Source of the DNA: Lentzea albida
Lineage (GTDB): Bacteria; Actinomycetota; Actinomycetes; Mycobacteriales; Pseudonocardiaceae
Length of the DNA: 64,000 nt
Direction of reading: 5' to 3'
Assembly (NCBI RefSeq): GCF_900111005.1
Contig: NZ_FOFV01000009.1
Coordinates: 248,001-312,000, forward strand
A program made the translations under genes and the position numbers. Below are positions 31,350 to 40,102 of this stretch, piece by piece. Within the stretch, counting starts at the first letter, position 1; every line of letters begins with the position of its first letter. The notes under the pieces are model-generated. The model saw only the letters and a program-made list of their open reading frames with translations. It was not told the DNA's origin and made no database searches.

Positions 31350-34300
31350 TCAGCCCACGGAGGCCAGCCCCTCCTCGGCGGCGACCCGCGACATCCCGCT
31401 CCTCATGAGCAGTTCGAGGTCGGCGGCGGTGAGGGTGCGGGAGGCCGCCGTGGTGGCGAGCCGCTGTGCGAGCCGGTGCACGTCCCTGGCCGTCCGGCCG
31501 CGGGTGTGCGGCAGGAGGTCGCGCAGCGCGGCCGTCACCTCCTCCGGCACCTCGTGCCCGCGCCGGGTCAGGTGGCGCACGACCAGCGCCGCCAACTGGT
31601 CCACGTCGTAGTCCTCGAAGTCCCACCGCTGGGCGAAGCACCCGCTCAGCTCGGAGGAGAACTCCAGCAGGCGGGCCAGCGCGAGGTCCTCACCGCTGAG
31701 CAGGACGACGGGTCCGGCCGGGTTGCGCCGGGTCACCTCCACCAAGGCCTCGAGCACCTCGATGCGCCGTTCCGCGGAGTCGGCGGCCCATTCGTCGTCG
31801 ACATCGAGCAGCAGGACGCCACCGCGCGCGTCGTCGAAGGCCGTGGCCATCAGGCTCATCGCCTGTCCCGGCCAACGCGGGCACAGGTCCGTGCCGAGCG
31901 ACAACCGCGTCACGTGACCGGAGTCGACGAGCCGCAGCTCCGCCAAGGCCTGCGCGTAGTGCGTGGCCACCGCGCGCCGTCCCATGCCCCTGCTGCCCGA
32001 CAGCACCACGTTCGCGTGCCGGCCGACGCCCTTGTTGCGCGCCTTGAGCCCGCACAGCTGCACCAGGGTGCGGCCGAGAGCTTCGCGGACACCGGTGAGC
32101 CCGGACATCGCGACGACGCGTTGCCAGCCGAGCGTCGCTTCCACGGCGGCGACGGGGTTCGTGGCCGAGTCAGGCCCTGCGCTCCTGGGCGCCACCTCAC
32201 CGAGCGCGCTGACCTCCGCGGCGAGGTCGTCACCGGTGAGCCTGTTCAGCTCGGTGTCCTTGTCCGGTGGCGCCAGCGCGAGCCGGGACGCCTGGTTGTT
32301 CACCATCGACTCGAACAGCTTGCGGGCCACGCGGCCGTTGCCGAACGTGTCGTTCTTCGGCACGCGCTCGAAGTAGTCGGTGAGCGCGTCGACCGCGTCG
32401 TCGGTCAGCTCGTAGTAGTGCTTGCGGCACAGGTTGGTGGTGATCGTGACGAGCTCGTCGACGCTGTAGTTGGGGAACTCGATGGTGCGGGAGAAGCGGG
32501 ACGCCAGACCGGGGTTGGAGGCGAGGAACTGCTCCATCAGCTCGGAGTAGCCCGCCACGATCACCACGATCTCGTCGCGGTGGTCCTCCATCATCTTCAT
32601 GAGCGTGTCGATGGCCTCCTGACCGAAGTCGGGACCGCTGCCGCCCGACCCGCTCGACAGGGTGTAGGCCTCGTCGATGAACAGGACGCCGCCCATCGCC
32701 TTCGTGACGACCTCGGCCGTCTTGATGGCCGTCGCACCGATGTACTGGGCCACCAGGTCGGCCCTGGCGACCTCGATCATGTGCCCCTTGGCGAGGATGC
32801 CGAGCTCCGCGAGGACGGAGCCGTAGAGCCGTGCGACCGTCGTCTTGCCCGTGCCGGGAGGGCCGGCGAAGACGAGGTGGCGGCTCATGGGCGGCATCGG
32901 CAGGCCCATCTGCTGCCGCCGCTGGGACATCTTGATGAGGTTGATCAGGCCGAGCACCTCGTGCTTCACGCCGTCCAGGCCGATCAGCGAGTCGAGCTCG
33001 GCCAGCGGGCCGTCCAGCTCGGCACCCATCGCACCGCCGAGCGCGGACGACGCCGGGGACCCGGCGTCGGAGGGGTGCTCCGGCGCGGCCGGCCTGGGTG
33101 GTGCAGCTGCAGGCTGGGCGGGCTGCTGGGAGGCCTGCTCACCGGTGGCGATCCCCGTGACGGACAACCGTTCGTGCTCGACCGCGCGGCGCACCGGGCT
33201 GCCACCGCTGCCGGTGACGGTGCAGTCCGCGACGGTCACCGCCTCCTCGGTGTCCAGCAGGACGCCGTCGCCGGCGCTGTCGGTGATCTCGCAGCCGCGC
33301 ACCTCTGCCCGCGCACCACTGAGCAGGTGCACGCCGTGCCGCCGGGCCGACCTCACCCGGCACCGCACCGCTTGCAGGACGCTGCCCGCACCGGCGCTGA
33401 GCCCGTCTCCCGCCGCCGCGACCACCTCGCTGTCCTTGATGGACAGTGAGGCGTCGTTCGCGTGGACACCGCCGCCGCGGACCAGGGTGGAGGCGAACTC
33501 CCCGCGGGCTCCGCTCAGCACGGTGACCAGGTGCTCAGCGGACCCGGTGACGCGCACGTCCGCCACCTCGGCCTGCGCCGCCTCCGCCAGCGAGATGCCC
33601 GCCGCGTCACCGACGTCGATCACGGCGTCGGCGAGCAGCAGCCGCGACTGCCCCTTCACCAGGACGGCGGGACCGCTCGCCGGGGTGGCGCGGAAGCCCT
33701 TGAGCTCCACCGCCGACCCGGAGTCGACCAGCACGGCGCCGCGGTCGCTGCCCTCAACCGTGAGCTTGCCGAACACGGCCTTGGACGCCGTGTCGACGAC
33801 CACCCCGACCGGGCTGGCACCGACGCGGCAGTCGTCGAACCGGGGTGAGGCCCCACCGGTGACGTAGACGGCGTTGCGGCCCGCCGAGGTGAAGTGGCAG
33901 CCCCGCAGCCGGGGAGAGGCACCGCCCGCGATGTGCGCGGACTGCACACCCGCGCCGGTGAACACTGAGTCGGTGACGGTGACGTCGCCGGTGCTGCGCA
34001 CGTAGAGGTCGAGGCTCGCGCTCTGGCTGATCTTGACGCCTCGGACGTCCGCGTTCGCCTCCTGCTCCACGACGAGCGCGGGCTTGTCCGCCTCGATGAT
34101 CTCGCAGTCCTCGACGACCAGCCGCGCGCGGCCGTTGGCGCAGATGCCGTTGCCGCCGGCCTTGCGCACGGCGACCCGGCGCAGCACGAGGTTGCCCTCC
34201 TCGGTCACCACGACGCCGGACGAGGCGTTGCCGACCACCTCGGAGTCCTCGACCGTGCTGAGGACGCTCGACGTGACGACGATGCCCGCGCCACCGGTGC

Positions 34301-34694
34301 TGGTGATCGTGCACCCGCGCAGGACCAGGCTTCCCCGCCCCTGCACGAGCACCGCCCACGAGGACGCCGAGACCCGGCAGTCGTTCAGCGCGATCTCGCC
34401 GGCCCGGATGTCGACGGCCGGCACACCGGAGTCGGCGCACGTGACCACCAGGCCGGAGAACTGGGCCGCCGCCGCTGCCACGACCGCGACGCTGCCGGTC
34501 TGGGCGACGAGCTCCACCGTGCCGGCTCCGTCCTCGGCGGTGATGGTGACCATCCGCTCGATGACGAGGTTCTCCTCGTAGCGGCCGGGCAGGACGCTGA
34601 TGGTGGCGCCGTCGCGGGCGTCCCGCAGCGCGGCGCCGATCGTCGGGTAGGCGCCTGGCCGGTCGGTGGCGACCACCAGAAGTTGCCGGTTCAT
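31350..34694 (-). CDS. EccA-like AAA+ ATPase with N-terminal right-handed beta-helix
   Basis: 1114 residues. The first ~500 residues are beta-helix coils of the NosD/pectate-lyase kind (PTIGAALRDARDGATISVLPG, then many repeats such as VVEDCEI and LRGCTI). The next part is a CbxX/CfxQ-type AAA+ domain with P-loop GPPGTGKTT near 609 and Walker B GGVLFIDEAYTL, the hallmark of EccA. A second AAA-like module follows with a degraded P-loop, GSRGMGRRA near 898, lacking the lysine, and LLLDVDDEW. EccA proteins are cytosolic ATPases of ESX systems. The ATG shares one base with the upstream stop (TGATG). It is the last gene of the type VII operon. The beta-helix may recognise substrates (inference). 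Confidence 0.88.
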   Translation of the reverse strand: MNRQLLVVATDRPGAYPTIGAALRDARDGATISVLPGRYEENLVIERMVTITAEDGAGTVELVAQTGSVAVVAAAAAQFSGLVVTCADSGVPAVDIRAGEIALNDCRVSASSWAVLVQGRGSLVLRGCTITSTGGAGIVVTSSVLSTVEDSEVVGNASSGVVVTEEGNLVLRRVAVRKAGGNGICANGRARLVVEDCEIIEADKPALVVEQEANADVRGVKISQSASLDLYVRSTGDVTVTDSVFTGAGVQSAHIAGGASPRLRGCHFTSAGRNAVYVTGGASPRFDDCRVGASPVGVVVDTASKAVFGKLTVEGSDRGAVLVDSGSAVELKGFRATPASGPAVLVKGQSRLLLADAVIDVGDAAGISLAEAAQAEVADVRVTGSAEHLVTVLSGARGEFASTLVRGGGVHANDASLSIKDSEVVAAAGDGLSAGAGSVLQAVRCRVRSARRHGVHLLSGARAEVRGCEITDSAGDGVLLDTEEAVTVADCTVTGSGGSPVRRAVEHERLSVTGIATGEQASQQPAQPAAAPPRPAAPEHPSDAGSPASSALGGAMGAELDGPLAELDSLIGLDGVKHEVLGLINLIKMSQRRQQMGLPMPPMSRHLVFAGPPGTGKTTVARLYGSVLAELGILAKGHMIEVARADLVAQYIGATAIKTAEVVTKAMGGVLFIDEAYTLSSGSGGSGPDFGQEAIDTLMKMMEDHRDEIVVIVAGYSELMEQFLASNPGLASRFSRTIEFPNYSVDELVTITTNLCRKHYYELTDDAVDALTDYFERVPKNDTFGNGRVARKLFESMVNNQASRLALAPPDKDTELNRLTGDDLAAEVSALGEVAPRSAGPDSATNPVAAVEATLGWQRVVAMSGLTGVREALGRTLVQLCGLKARNKGVGRHANVVLSGSRGMGRRAVATHYAQALAELRLVDSGHVTRLSLGTDLCPRWPGQAMSLMATAFDDARGGVLLLDVDDEWAADSAERRIEVLEALVEVTRRNPAGPVVLLSGEDLALARLLEFSSELSGCFAQRWDFEDYDVDQLAALVVRHLTRRGHEVPEEVTAALRDLLPHTRGRTARDVHRLAQRLATTAASRTLTAADLELLMRSGMSRVAAEEGLASVG

Positions 34695-37321
34695 CAGCTC
34701 TCCTCGTGGGTCGTGGTCCTGGTGAGCCCCGGCCGCTGGACGAAGCGCGCCAGCGACGACTCGGGGACCCGTGCCTCCCGCGTGCCCGACCCCCAGGTCT
34801 GCACGCACCGCCGCAACGAGTTGAGCGCCAGCTCGTCGAGCGCCTCGCGGTTGCGGTCGACCTTGCCCGTCGGGTCGATCTCGCCGGCGGCGAGCTCGCG
34901 CAGCAGCAACCGGCCGCGCGCACCGTCCGCGGGAGGGGTCAGCTCCAGCACCTTGAAGCTCGTGCCCGGGACGAAGAGCACGCGGTCGGCGACGGCGTCG
35001 GCGTCCGGTTCCAGCAGCTTCGTCCGCCGGGCGGTCATCGACCAGACGAGCACGTCGACGTCGTTCTGCTCGGACTGGCGCGCACAGGGCGCGCTCAACG
35101 CGTTGATGAAACCCCACTCCGTGAGCAGCTTGCGACCGCCGTAGAAGGCGAGCTCCTGCTCGGTCAGGGAGGTGGAGAACACCGCCGGCCCCCGGTGCGA
35201 CGGCAGCCTGCTCAGTCCCGACACGACGCAGCGCGCGAACGGCACGTGCGGACCGACCCCGCCCGAGCGCAGGGACTGGTCGAGGCCGTCACCGCTGGGC
35301 GACAGGTACAGCCGGATCGCCACAGCGTCGGTCAGCACCGCGCCGGACGACCGCTCGATCGCGCCCTGGAACCCGGGGTGTTCGGACAGCACGCGGTTCA
35401 CGGAGTTGGCCACGGCCGCGTACTCCTGGCTGAGCGTGCGGCGCAGCCACCCCCGTTCCTCCTCCAGGCCGCGCTGCGGAACGAGCGCCGCCGCGGCGGC
35501 CGCCGGAGTCGGTTGCACGGCCGTCACCACCGGGCGTGCCGCGGACCGCGGCGGTGCCGGTTCTTCGACCTGGGGCAGCTCGTCGGTCGGGGCCGCGGCA
35601 GGCTCCGTGGCCGCGGGTTCGACCGGACGCTCCGATGGCGGAGCAGCAGCGGGCTCGGCGACGGTCAGATCGGGTTCCGAGGGCGGGAGCAGCGGCGTGC
35701 TCGCCGGAGGCGCGGAAACCGGTGCGAAGTCCGGCATCGGCCGGGAAAGCGCCTCCGCCGGCGCCGAGCCGGAGACCAGCGGCGACTGCGCCGGCAGCGG
35801 GTCCGCGACCAGCTGCCCGTTCTCCAGGCGGACCGTCGCCGTCTCGAACGACGGCTCCAGGGCGAACGGCGCGTCGGTCGGCGCCGTGGCGAACTCGCGC
35901 GGGACGTGCGGTGCGGGTTCGGGGGTCAGCAGCGACGGAACGACGGGCTCGGCCACCGGCAGTGGCGCGACCTCGATGACCGGGGCCGGCACCGGGGCGG
36001 CGACCGGCTCGGCCGGCTGCTGTTCCACGACGCCCCACGCCTTGCCGCCGACCTGGTTGCGCTGCCGCGCGACCGCCAGCGCGGGCACCAGTTCGCTCAC
36101 CCGGCGCGTCTGCGAGTCGAGCCGGCCCAGCAGGTCCTGGGCCGCGCGCCGCACCTCCGGCGTCACCGCGTCAACGCCCTCCTCGAACAGCACCAGGTGC
36201 CGCTCGCCGTCCGGTTCGGCCGTCCGAACCGCCGGACCGTGGGCGACCTCCTGCTCCAAGCGAACCCACAGCCCCGCCGGAACGACCTCCAGCAGCACGT
36301 CCTGGGTGTACCGGTAGACGGCCGGTTCGACCTCCTCGATGCCGAACAGCGGGTCCCGGTAGCTCAGCAGGGTCGGCAGCGGCGCGGTCTGCCCCTGCTG
36401 AGCGGGGAAGTAGGCCACCTCCAGCGCGAACGGCTGCCAGCCCGGCGTGCCGTCGGAACGCAGGGTCACGATGCGGGGATCGGTGCGGGACCCGACCGGC
36501 AAACCGTTGTAGCAGGTGATCTGCTCGCCCAGCGCATCGGCGACGTGCTGGCCGTACGGACCGCTGTCGGGCAACGTCATCGGGCCGAACCGGACAAGTC
36601 GCAGCCTGGCCCGCAGGTCCTGGGGCAGCCAGCTCCAGAACCGGGTGATGTCGTAGAGCGTGATCGGAGCGGCGCCGGGGCAGCCCAGCACGATGGTGCA
36701 GACGTCGGGCTGGCACGGCATCGTTTCGATCAACCGCTGGCGGTGCTGCATCAGCAGGCTCTCCGACCCGCGCGGACGCAGCCACACCCCGCCCGGCAAG
36801 GGCTCGCTCACCGCGCTCGCGCTGGTCGGCATCACCTCGGCGAGCGCGGACACCGACTCCCACGTGGGCCTGGGGAAGCGCTTGCCATCGCGCTTGGGGG
36901 GCTTTCCCGGCTGGAACCGCACCCACCCGGTGCCCCACCCCGCGTCGACGAAGAGCGAGCCGCCGACGCCCGGCATCACCGCGCCGTCGGGTGCGATCAC
37001 GGTGCGGCCGAGCCGCTCGGAGAACCACTGGCCCGCGAGCACCGTCGTCTCCCTGGCGCGGCCACCGATGACGAGCCGCACGCCACGTCGCTTGCGCGGC
37101 AACAGCTTCGCCGCCGACTCCCACGTCGTGAACGAGCTCGACGGGGGCAGGTCGACCACGACGAGCTCGTGGTCGGGGTCGGCGGCGAGGTTCAGCGCCA
37201 TGTCGCGGACCTCGTCGCGCAGGACATCGCGCGGGTGCACCACGAGGGCGTTGCCGATCGTGTGACTGGTCATGTCCCGGTCACCACCGCGGTGATCCGG
37301 CCTCCTGGTCAGCAGGCTCAC
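34694..37321 (-). CDS. Type VII locus protein with degenerate ADP-ribosyltransferase-like C terminus
   Basis: 875 residues. The N-terminal ~330 residues are a mixed alpha/beta region (ALVVHPRDVLRDEVRDMALN, LVVVDLPPSS). A long Pro/Ala/Glu linker (~430-600) leads to a C-terminal ~250-residue domain. Its order (VVSGLSRLPSHRG, VDVLVWSMTARRTKLL, VLFVPGTSFKVLEL) matches actinobacterial ART-like domains. The expected catalytic Arg, Ser-Thr-Ser and Glu appear replaced: VFST where VFRG is usual, GFINA, and Ala before the VLF strand. It is therefore probably not an active transferase. GTG 37321 directly follows the eccB stop and has AAAGGA upstream; ATG 37273 is an alternative. Role in secretion unknown. 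Confidence 0.65.
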   Translation of the reverse strand: MSLLTRRPDHRGGDRDMTSHTIGNALVVHPRDVLRDEVRDMALNLAADPDHELVVVDLPPSSSFTTWESAAKLLPRKRRGVRLVIGGRARETTVLAGQWFSERLGRTVIAPDGAVMPGVGGSLFVDAGWGTGWVRFQPGKPPKRDGKRFPRPTWESVSALAEVMPTSASAVSEPLPGGVWLRPRGSESLLMQHRQRLIETMPCQPDVCTIVLGCPGAAPITLYDITRFWSWLPQDLRARLRLVRFGPMTLPDSGPYGQHVADALGEQITCYNGLPVGSRTDPRIVTLRSDGTPGWQPFALEVAYFPAQQGQTAPLPTLLSYRDPLFGIEEVEPAVYRYTQDVLLEVVPAGLWVRLEQEVAHGPAVRTAEPDGERHLVLFEEGVDAVTPEVRRAAQDLLGRLDSQTRRVSELVPALAVARQRNQVGGKAWGVVEQQPAEPVAAPVPAPVIEVAPLPVAEPVVPSLLTPEPAPHVPREFATAPTDAPFALEPSFETATVRLENGQLVADPLPAQSPLVSGSAPAEALSRPMPDFAPVSAPPASTPLLPPSEPDLTVAEPAAAPPSERPVEPAATEPAAAPTDELPQVEEPAPPRSAARPVVTAVQPTPAAAAAALVPQRGLEEERGWLRRTLSQEYAAVANSVNRVLSEHPGFQGAIERSSGAVLTDAVAIRLYLSPSGDGLDQSLRSGGVGPHVPFARCVVSGLSRLPSHRGPAVFSTSLTEQELAFYGGRKLLTEWGFINALSAPCARQSEQNDVDVLVWSMTARRTKLLEPDADAVADRVLFVPGTSFKVLELTPPADGARGRLLLRELAAGEIDPTGKVDRNREALDELALNSLRRCVQTWGSGTREARVPESSLARFVQRPGLTRTTTHEES

Positions 37322-38695
37322 TCAGCCACGTCCTTTCCCACTCACGCCCACGGCGGCCCGGCTGAGGCCCGGACCGCTGGGAATCTGCGCCAGCACCCCG
37401 GCGGCGACCGGTACCGGTGCGACACCGCCGAACCCGAGTGCGCTGATGCTGTCGTCGTCGGCCAGCCGGTACTTCAGGCCGCGATCGGTGATGAGGTAGC
37501 GGTCGGGTTTGGCACCGGCACCCTTCGGTGCGGGCACCGACGCGGCGAGCACACCCGTGGCGGGCTTCGCGCGCACCCCGACCCGTTCGTTCATGCCGAA
37601 CCCCGCGTCCGCGCGGTCGACCGTGACGGCCTGGCTCACGACCTCCGCGCCGTCGGGTTGCTGGCGCAGGCAGAACGCGCGCTCTCCTGCGGGGACCGGC
37701 TTCGCCGCCAGCAGGTCGGGAACGCGCGTCACGAGCGAGTCGTCACCCGAGTGCGGTGCGCTCGCCAGCACCTCGGACCCGATCTCGACGGCGGCGCCGC
37801 CGTTCTTGGCCTGCAGCAGCACGGCCTCGGTGCGCGACACCGGCGCCAGGCCGTCCTCGCGCAGCACGGAGAAGTTCTCGACGCCGTTGCCGGCCACGTG
37901 CCGGAACACCGTCCCAACCGGCCGCGCGACACCCCCGACGTCCACGTTCTTCCTGCCCTGCTGGGGAATGACCGCCGGTCCCACCTCGGGGCCGTCCGGC
38001 AGCGCGGAGAGCCACACGGGCGGCGCGACGGGCGGCTTGCCCCCGCCGAGGCCGAGTGCCAGGGGCACGACCGGGTCGGTGAGCCGCAGCTTCCGGTTGC
38101 CCCACACCACGTACTGCTGCCCTTCAGCGGACGCCACCCACAGGTACTCGGTCCCGGCGACGGGAGCCGAGGGCACGTCGGGGTCGACGGTCATGCTCAT
38201 CAGACCGGTGCCCTCCACCTCGACGCCCGCGCTGCGCGGCAGGCACAGCAGCCAGTGCCCGGCCACCAGCGAGGAGGCCGGGGGCACCGGGTCGGGCGCG
38301 TCGGGGATGCCGACCGGCTGGCCGCGTTCCAGGGCGGCGAGCGACGCCCGGGAGATGGACTCGACCTTGGCGCCGGCGCCCTTGAGCAGCATCGCGGACG
38401 CGTGGTTGAGCACGGGCACGAGCTGTCCCCGCTCGTACACGAACCGCGCGCCGCTCTCCTTCTCCACGAGGATGGCGTTGGGCTTCTTCCACGCCATGTT
38501 GCCGCCGGGGTTGATCAGCCCGTACACCCAGAACGCAACGCCGATCAGCAGCGCCAGCACCATCCCGAACACCAGGCCCATCAGGGCGCGCCGCGCGGGT
38601 GCCTCGCTGTAGTTGGTGTCCCCCAGCAGCAACGCCGAGCTCATCCGGCCGACGAGCGTCTGGTAGGCGTGGACGTGGTCCTTCTTGGTCTGCAC
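37322..38695 (-). CDS. eccB: Type VII secretion membrane protein EccB
   Basis: 457 residues, close to mycobacterial EccB (~480-500). A short cytosolic N terminus (KKDHVHAYQTLVGRMSSALL) is followed by one transmembrane helix at ~37-61 (LVFGMVLALLIGVAFWVYGL). A large extracytoplasmic region has EccB-type repeats (NAILVEKESGARFVY, VPVLNHASAMLLKG, HWLLCLP). EccB sits in the periplasm-facing part of the ESX core complex with EccC, EccD and EccE. It follows eccD by 3 bases. The two Cys typical of the family appear at the LLCLP and AFCLRQ positions and may form the usual disulphide. Confidence 0.95.
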   Translation of the reverse strand: MQTKKDHVHAYQTLVGRMSSALLLGDTNYSEAPARRALMGLVFGMVLALLIGVAFWVYGLINPGGNMAWKKPNAILVEKESGARFVYERGQLVPVLNHASAMLLKGAGAKVESISRASLAALERGQPVGIPDAPDPVPPASSLVAGHWLLCLPRSAGVEVEGTGLMSMTVDPDVPSAPVAGTEYLWVASAEGQQYVVWGNRKLRLTDPVVPLALGLGGGKPPVAPPVWLSALPDGPEVGPAVIPQQGRKNVDVGGVARPVGTVFRHVAGNGVENFSVLREDGLAPVSRTEAVLLQAKNGGAAVEIGSEVLASAPHSGDDSLVTRVPDLLAAKPVPAGERAFCLRQQPDGAEVVSQAVTVDRADAGFGMNERVGVRAKPATGVLAASVPAPKGAGAKPDRYLITDRGLKYRLADDDSISALGFGGVAPVPVAAGVLAQIPSGPGLSRAAVGVSGKGRG

Positions 38696-38698
38696 CGC

Positions 38699-40102
38699 TC
38701 ACCCCGCCAGTCCGCGGGCCCAGGCGAAGAGGCCCAGTGCGTGCAGGACGAGCGGCACCAGCGCGAGGCAGAGCAGGTTCTCCACGACGTCGCTCAGGTG
38801 CGGCCAGATCGGCAGCACCCGGCGGTAGGACGGGCGCAGCGCCGCCAGCACGAGCAGCAGGGCGGCGGCGAACAGCATCAGCACGCCGAAGAGGCGCTCC
38901 AGGTCGCTCATCCCGGACAACATGTGCAGTGCGGGCAGCACCGCGCCCCAGGTGCCGGCCAGCGCGAGGGACGTGCGCTGGCCGACGTTCAGGAACTCGC
39001 GTGAGCGCAGCAGCACCAGTGCCGCGAAGAGCCCGCTCAGCGTGTAGTCGAGCCAGCCGGGGTCCGCCACCAGGTAGACGAACCCGACGGCGAGCACGGC
39101 GGACGCCCCCGTCGCGAGCACGCTCAGGTAGCGGTCGGCGGTCCCGGTCTGCTCGATCACCTGCGCCGCGGGCATGGGCTCGACGTCGATCTTCATCTCG
39201 TCGGCGTTGCGGGGCAGCTGCGGGCCGCGCAACCGGGCGACCCTCGTCGCGAGCTTCGGCGCGAACAGCAGCAGCGCGAAGAAGGCGCTCATCAACGACG
39301 CCGCGATCTGCAGGCGGGTCAGCTCCAGCCCGAGGTGCAGCCACACCGCCAGCACCATCGCCACGCCCGCGACCGCCGCACACCCGAACGGGACGATCGG
39401 CAGCTTCGGCGCGAGCAGTCGTTGCACCACCAGCAACACCACCGACGTGGCCATGAGCGCGACGCCACAGATCAGCACGCCGTACGGGTCCAGGGCGAGC
39501 GCACCGTCCACACCGGCGACACCGATCAGGCCCGCCAGTCCGGCGTACCCGCAGCCCGCCACCCCGACCAGCCCGGCGAGCACGCCGTCCTCGATCGTGC
39601 GCGCGACGAGCACGGAGGCCAGGCACAGCACCAGCGCCAGGACGCCGGCCGTGGTCGTCGCCGCGACCGCGCTCGCGTTCTCGAACAGCGAGAAGGCGAT
39701 CGCGAGCAGCACGAACCCGCTCAGGCTGAGGAACAGCTTCCGGTTCACCGCCTCGTTCCAGCGGTTGCCCTGCCGGTTCACCGCCGTGGCCATTCCCTCG
39801 GCCACGTCGTCGAAGTCCAGCTCCGGCAACGGGTCCTCGGCGCGGGAGAGGTGGAACTGCTCGCCGTCGAGCCAGTCCAGCGTCTCCGGCGTGCCCTCCG
39901 GGTCGAACGGGGCGCCGCCGAGCCGTTGCAGCACCCACGAGCCGTACAGCTCACCCTCGTGACCCCGGTCGTGGTCGCGCACCACGTGCCGCACCAGCGT
40001 CGGCAGCAGCACCGCCACCGTCGTCGAGACCGGCACGGAGAGGTCGGCCTTGCCGCTGGGACCGTGCACGGTGATGCGACAGAGTTCGGAGGTCGTCGTC
40101 AC
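38699..40102 (-). CDS. eccD: Type VII secretion channel protein EccD
   Basis: 467 residues. The first ~80 form a ubiquitin-like domain (CRITVHGPSGKADLSVPVST, LPTLVRHVV). A linker then leads to about 11 hydrophobic membrane helices starting near residue 130 (LFLSLSGFVLLAIAFSLF), as in EccD, the main membrane-spanning subunit of the ESX core. Translation starts at GTG 40102, which overlaps the eccC stop (GTGA), so the two subunits are coupled. A loop carrying RNADEMKIDVEPMPAAQVIE matches the conserved cytosolic loop of the family. Confidence 0.95.
   Translation of the reverse strand: MTTTSELCRITVHGPSGKADLSVPVSTTVAVLLPTLVRHVVRDHDRGHEGELYGSWVLQRLGGAPFDPEGTPETLDWLDGEQFHLSRAEDPLPELDFDDVAEGMATAVNRQGNRWNEAVNRKLFLSLSGFVLLAIAFSLFENASAVAATTTAGVLALVLCLASVLVARTIEDGVLAGLVGVAGCGYAGLAGLIGVAGVDGALALDPYGVLICGVALMATSVVLLVVQRLLAPKLPIVPFGCAAVAGVAMVLAVWLHLGLELTRLQIAASLMSAFFALLLFAPKLATRVARLRGPQLPRNADEMKIDVEPMPAAQVIEQTGTADRYLSVLATGASAVLAVGFVYLVADPGWLDYTLSGLFAALVLLRSREFLNVGQRTSLALAGTWGAVLPALHMLSGMSDLERLFGVLMLFAAALLLVLAALRPSYRRVLPIWPHLSDVVENLLCLALVPLVLHALGLFAWARGLAG

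Noticed and set aside
34706-39004. A 1432-residue plus-strand open frame across the type VII operon
   Set aside because: Antisense shadow of eccB, the 875-aa gene and eccD; no domain, no ribosome site, and it crosses three well-supported genes.
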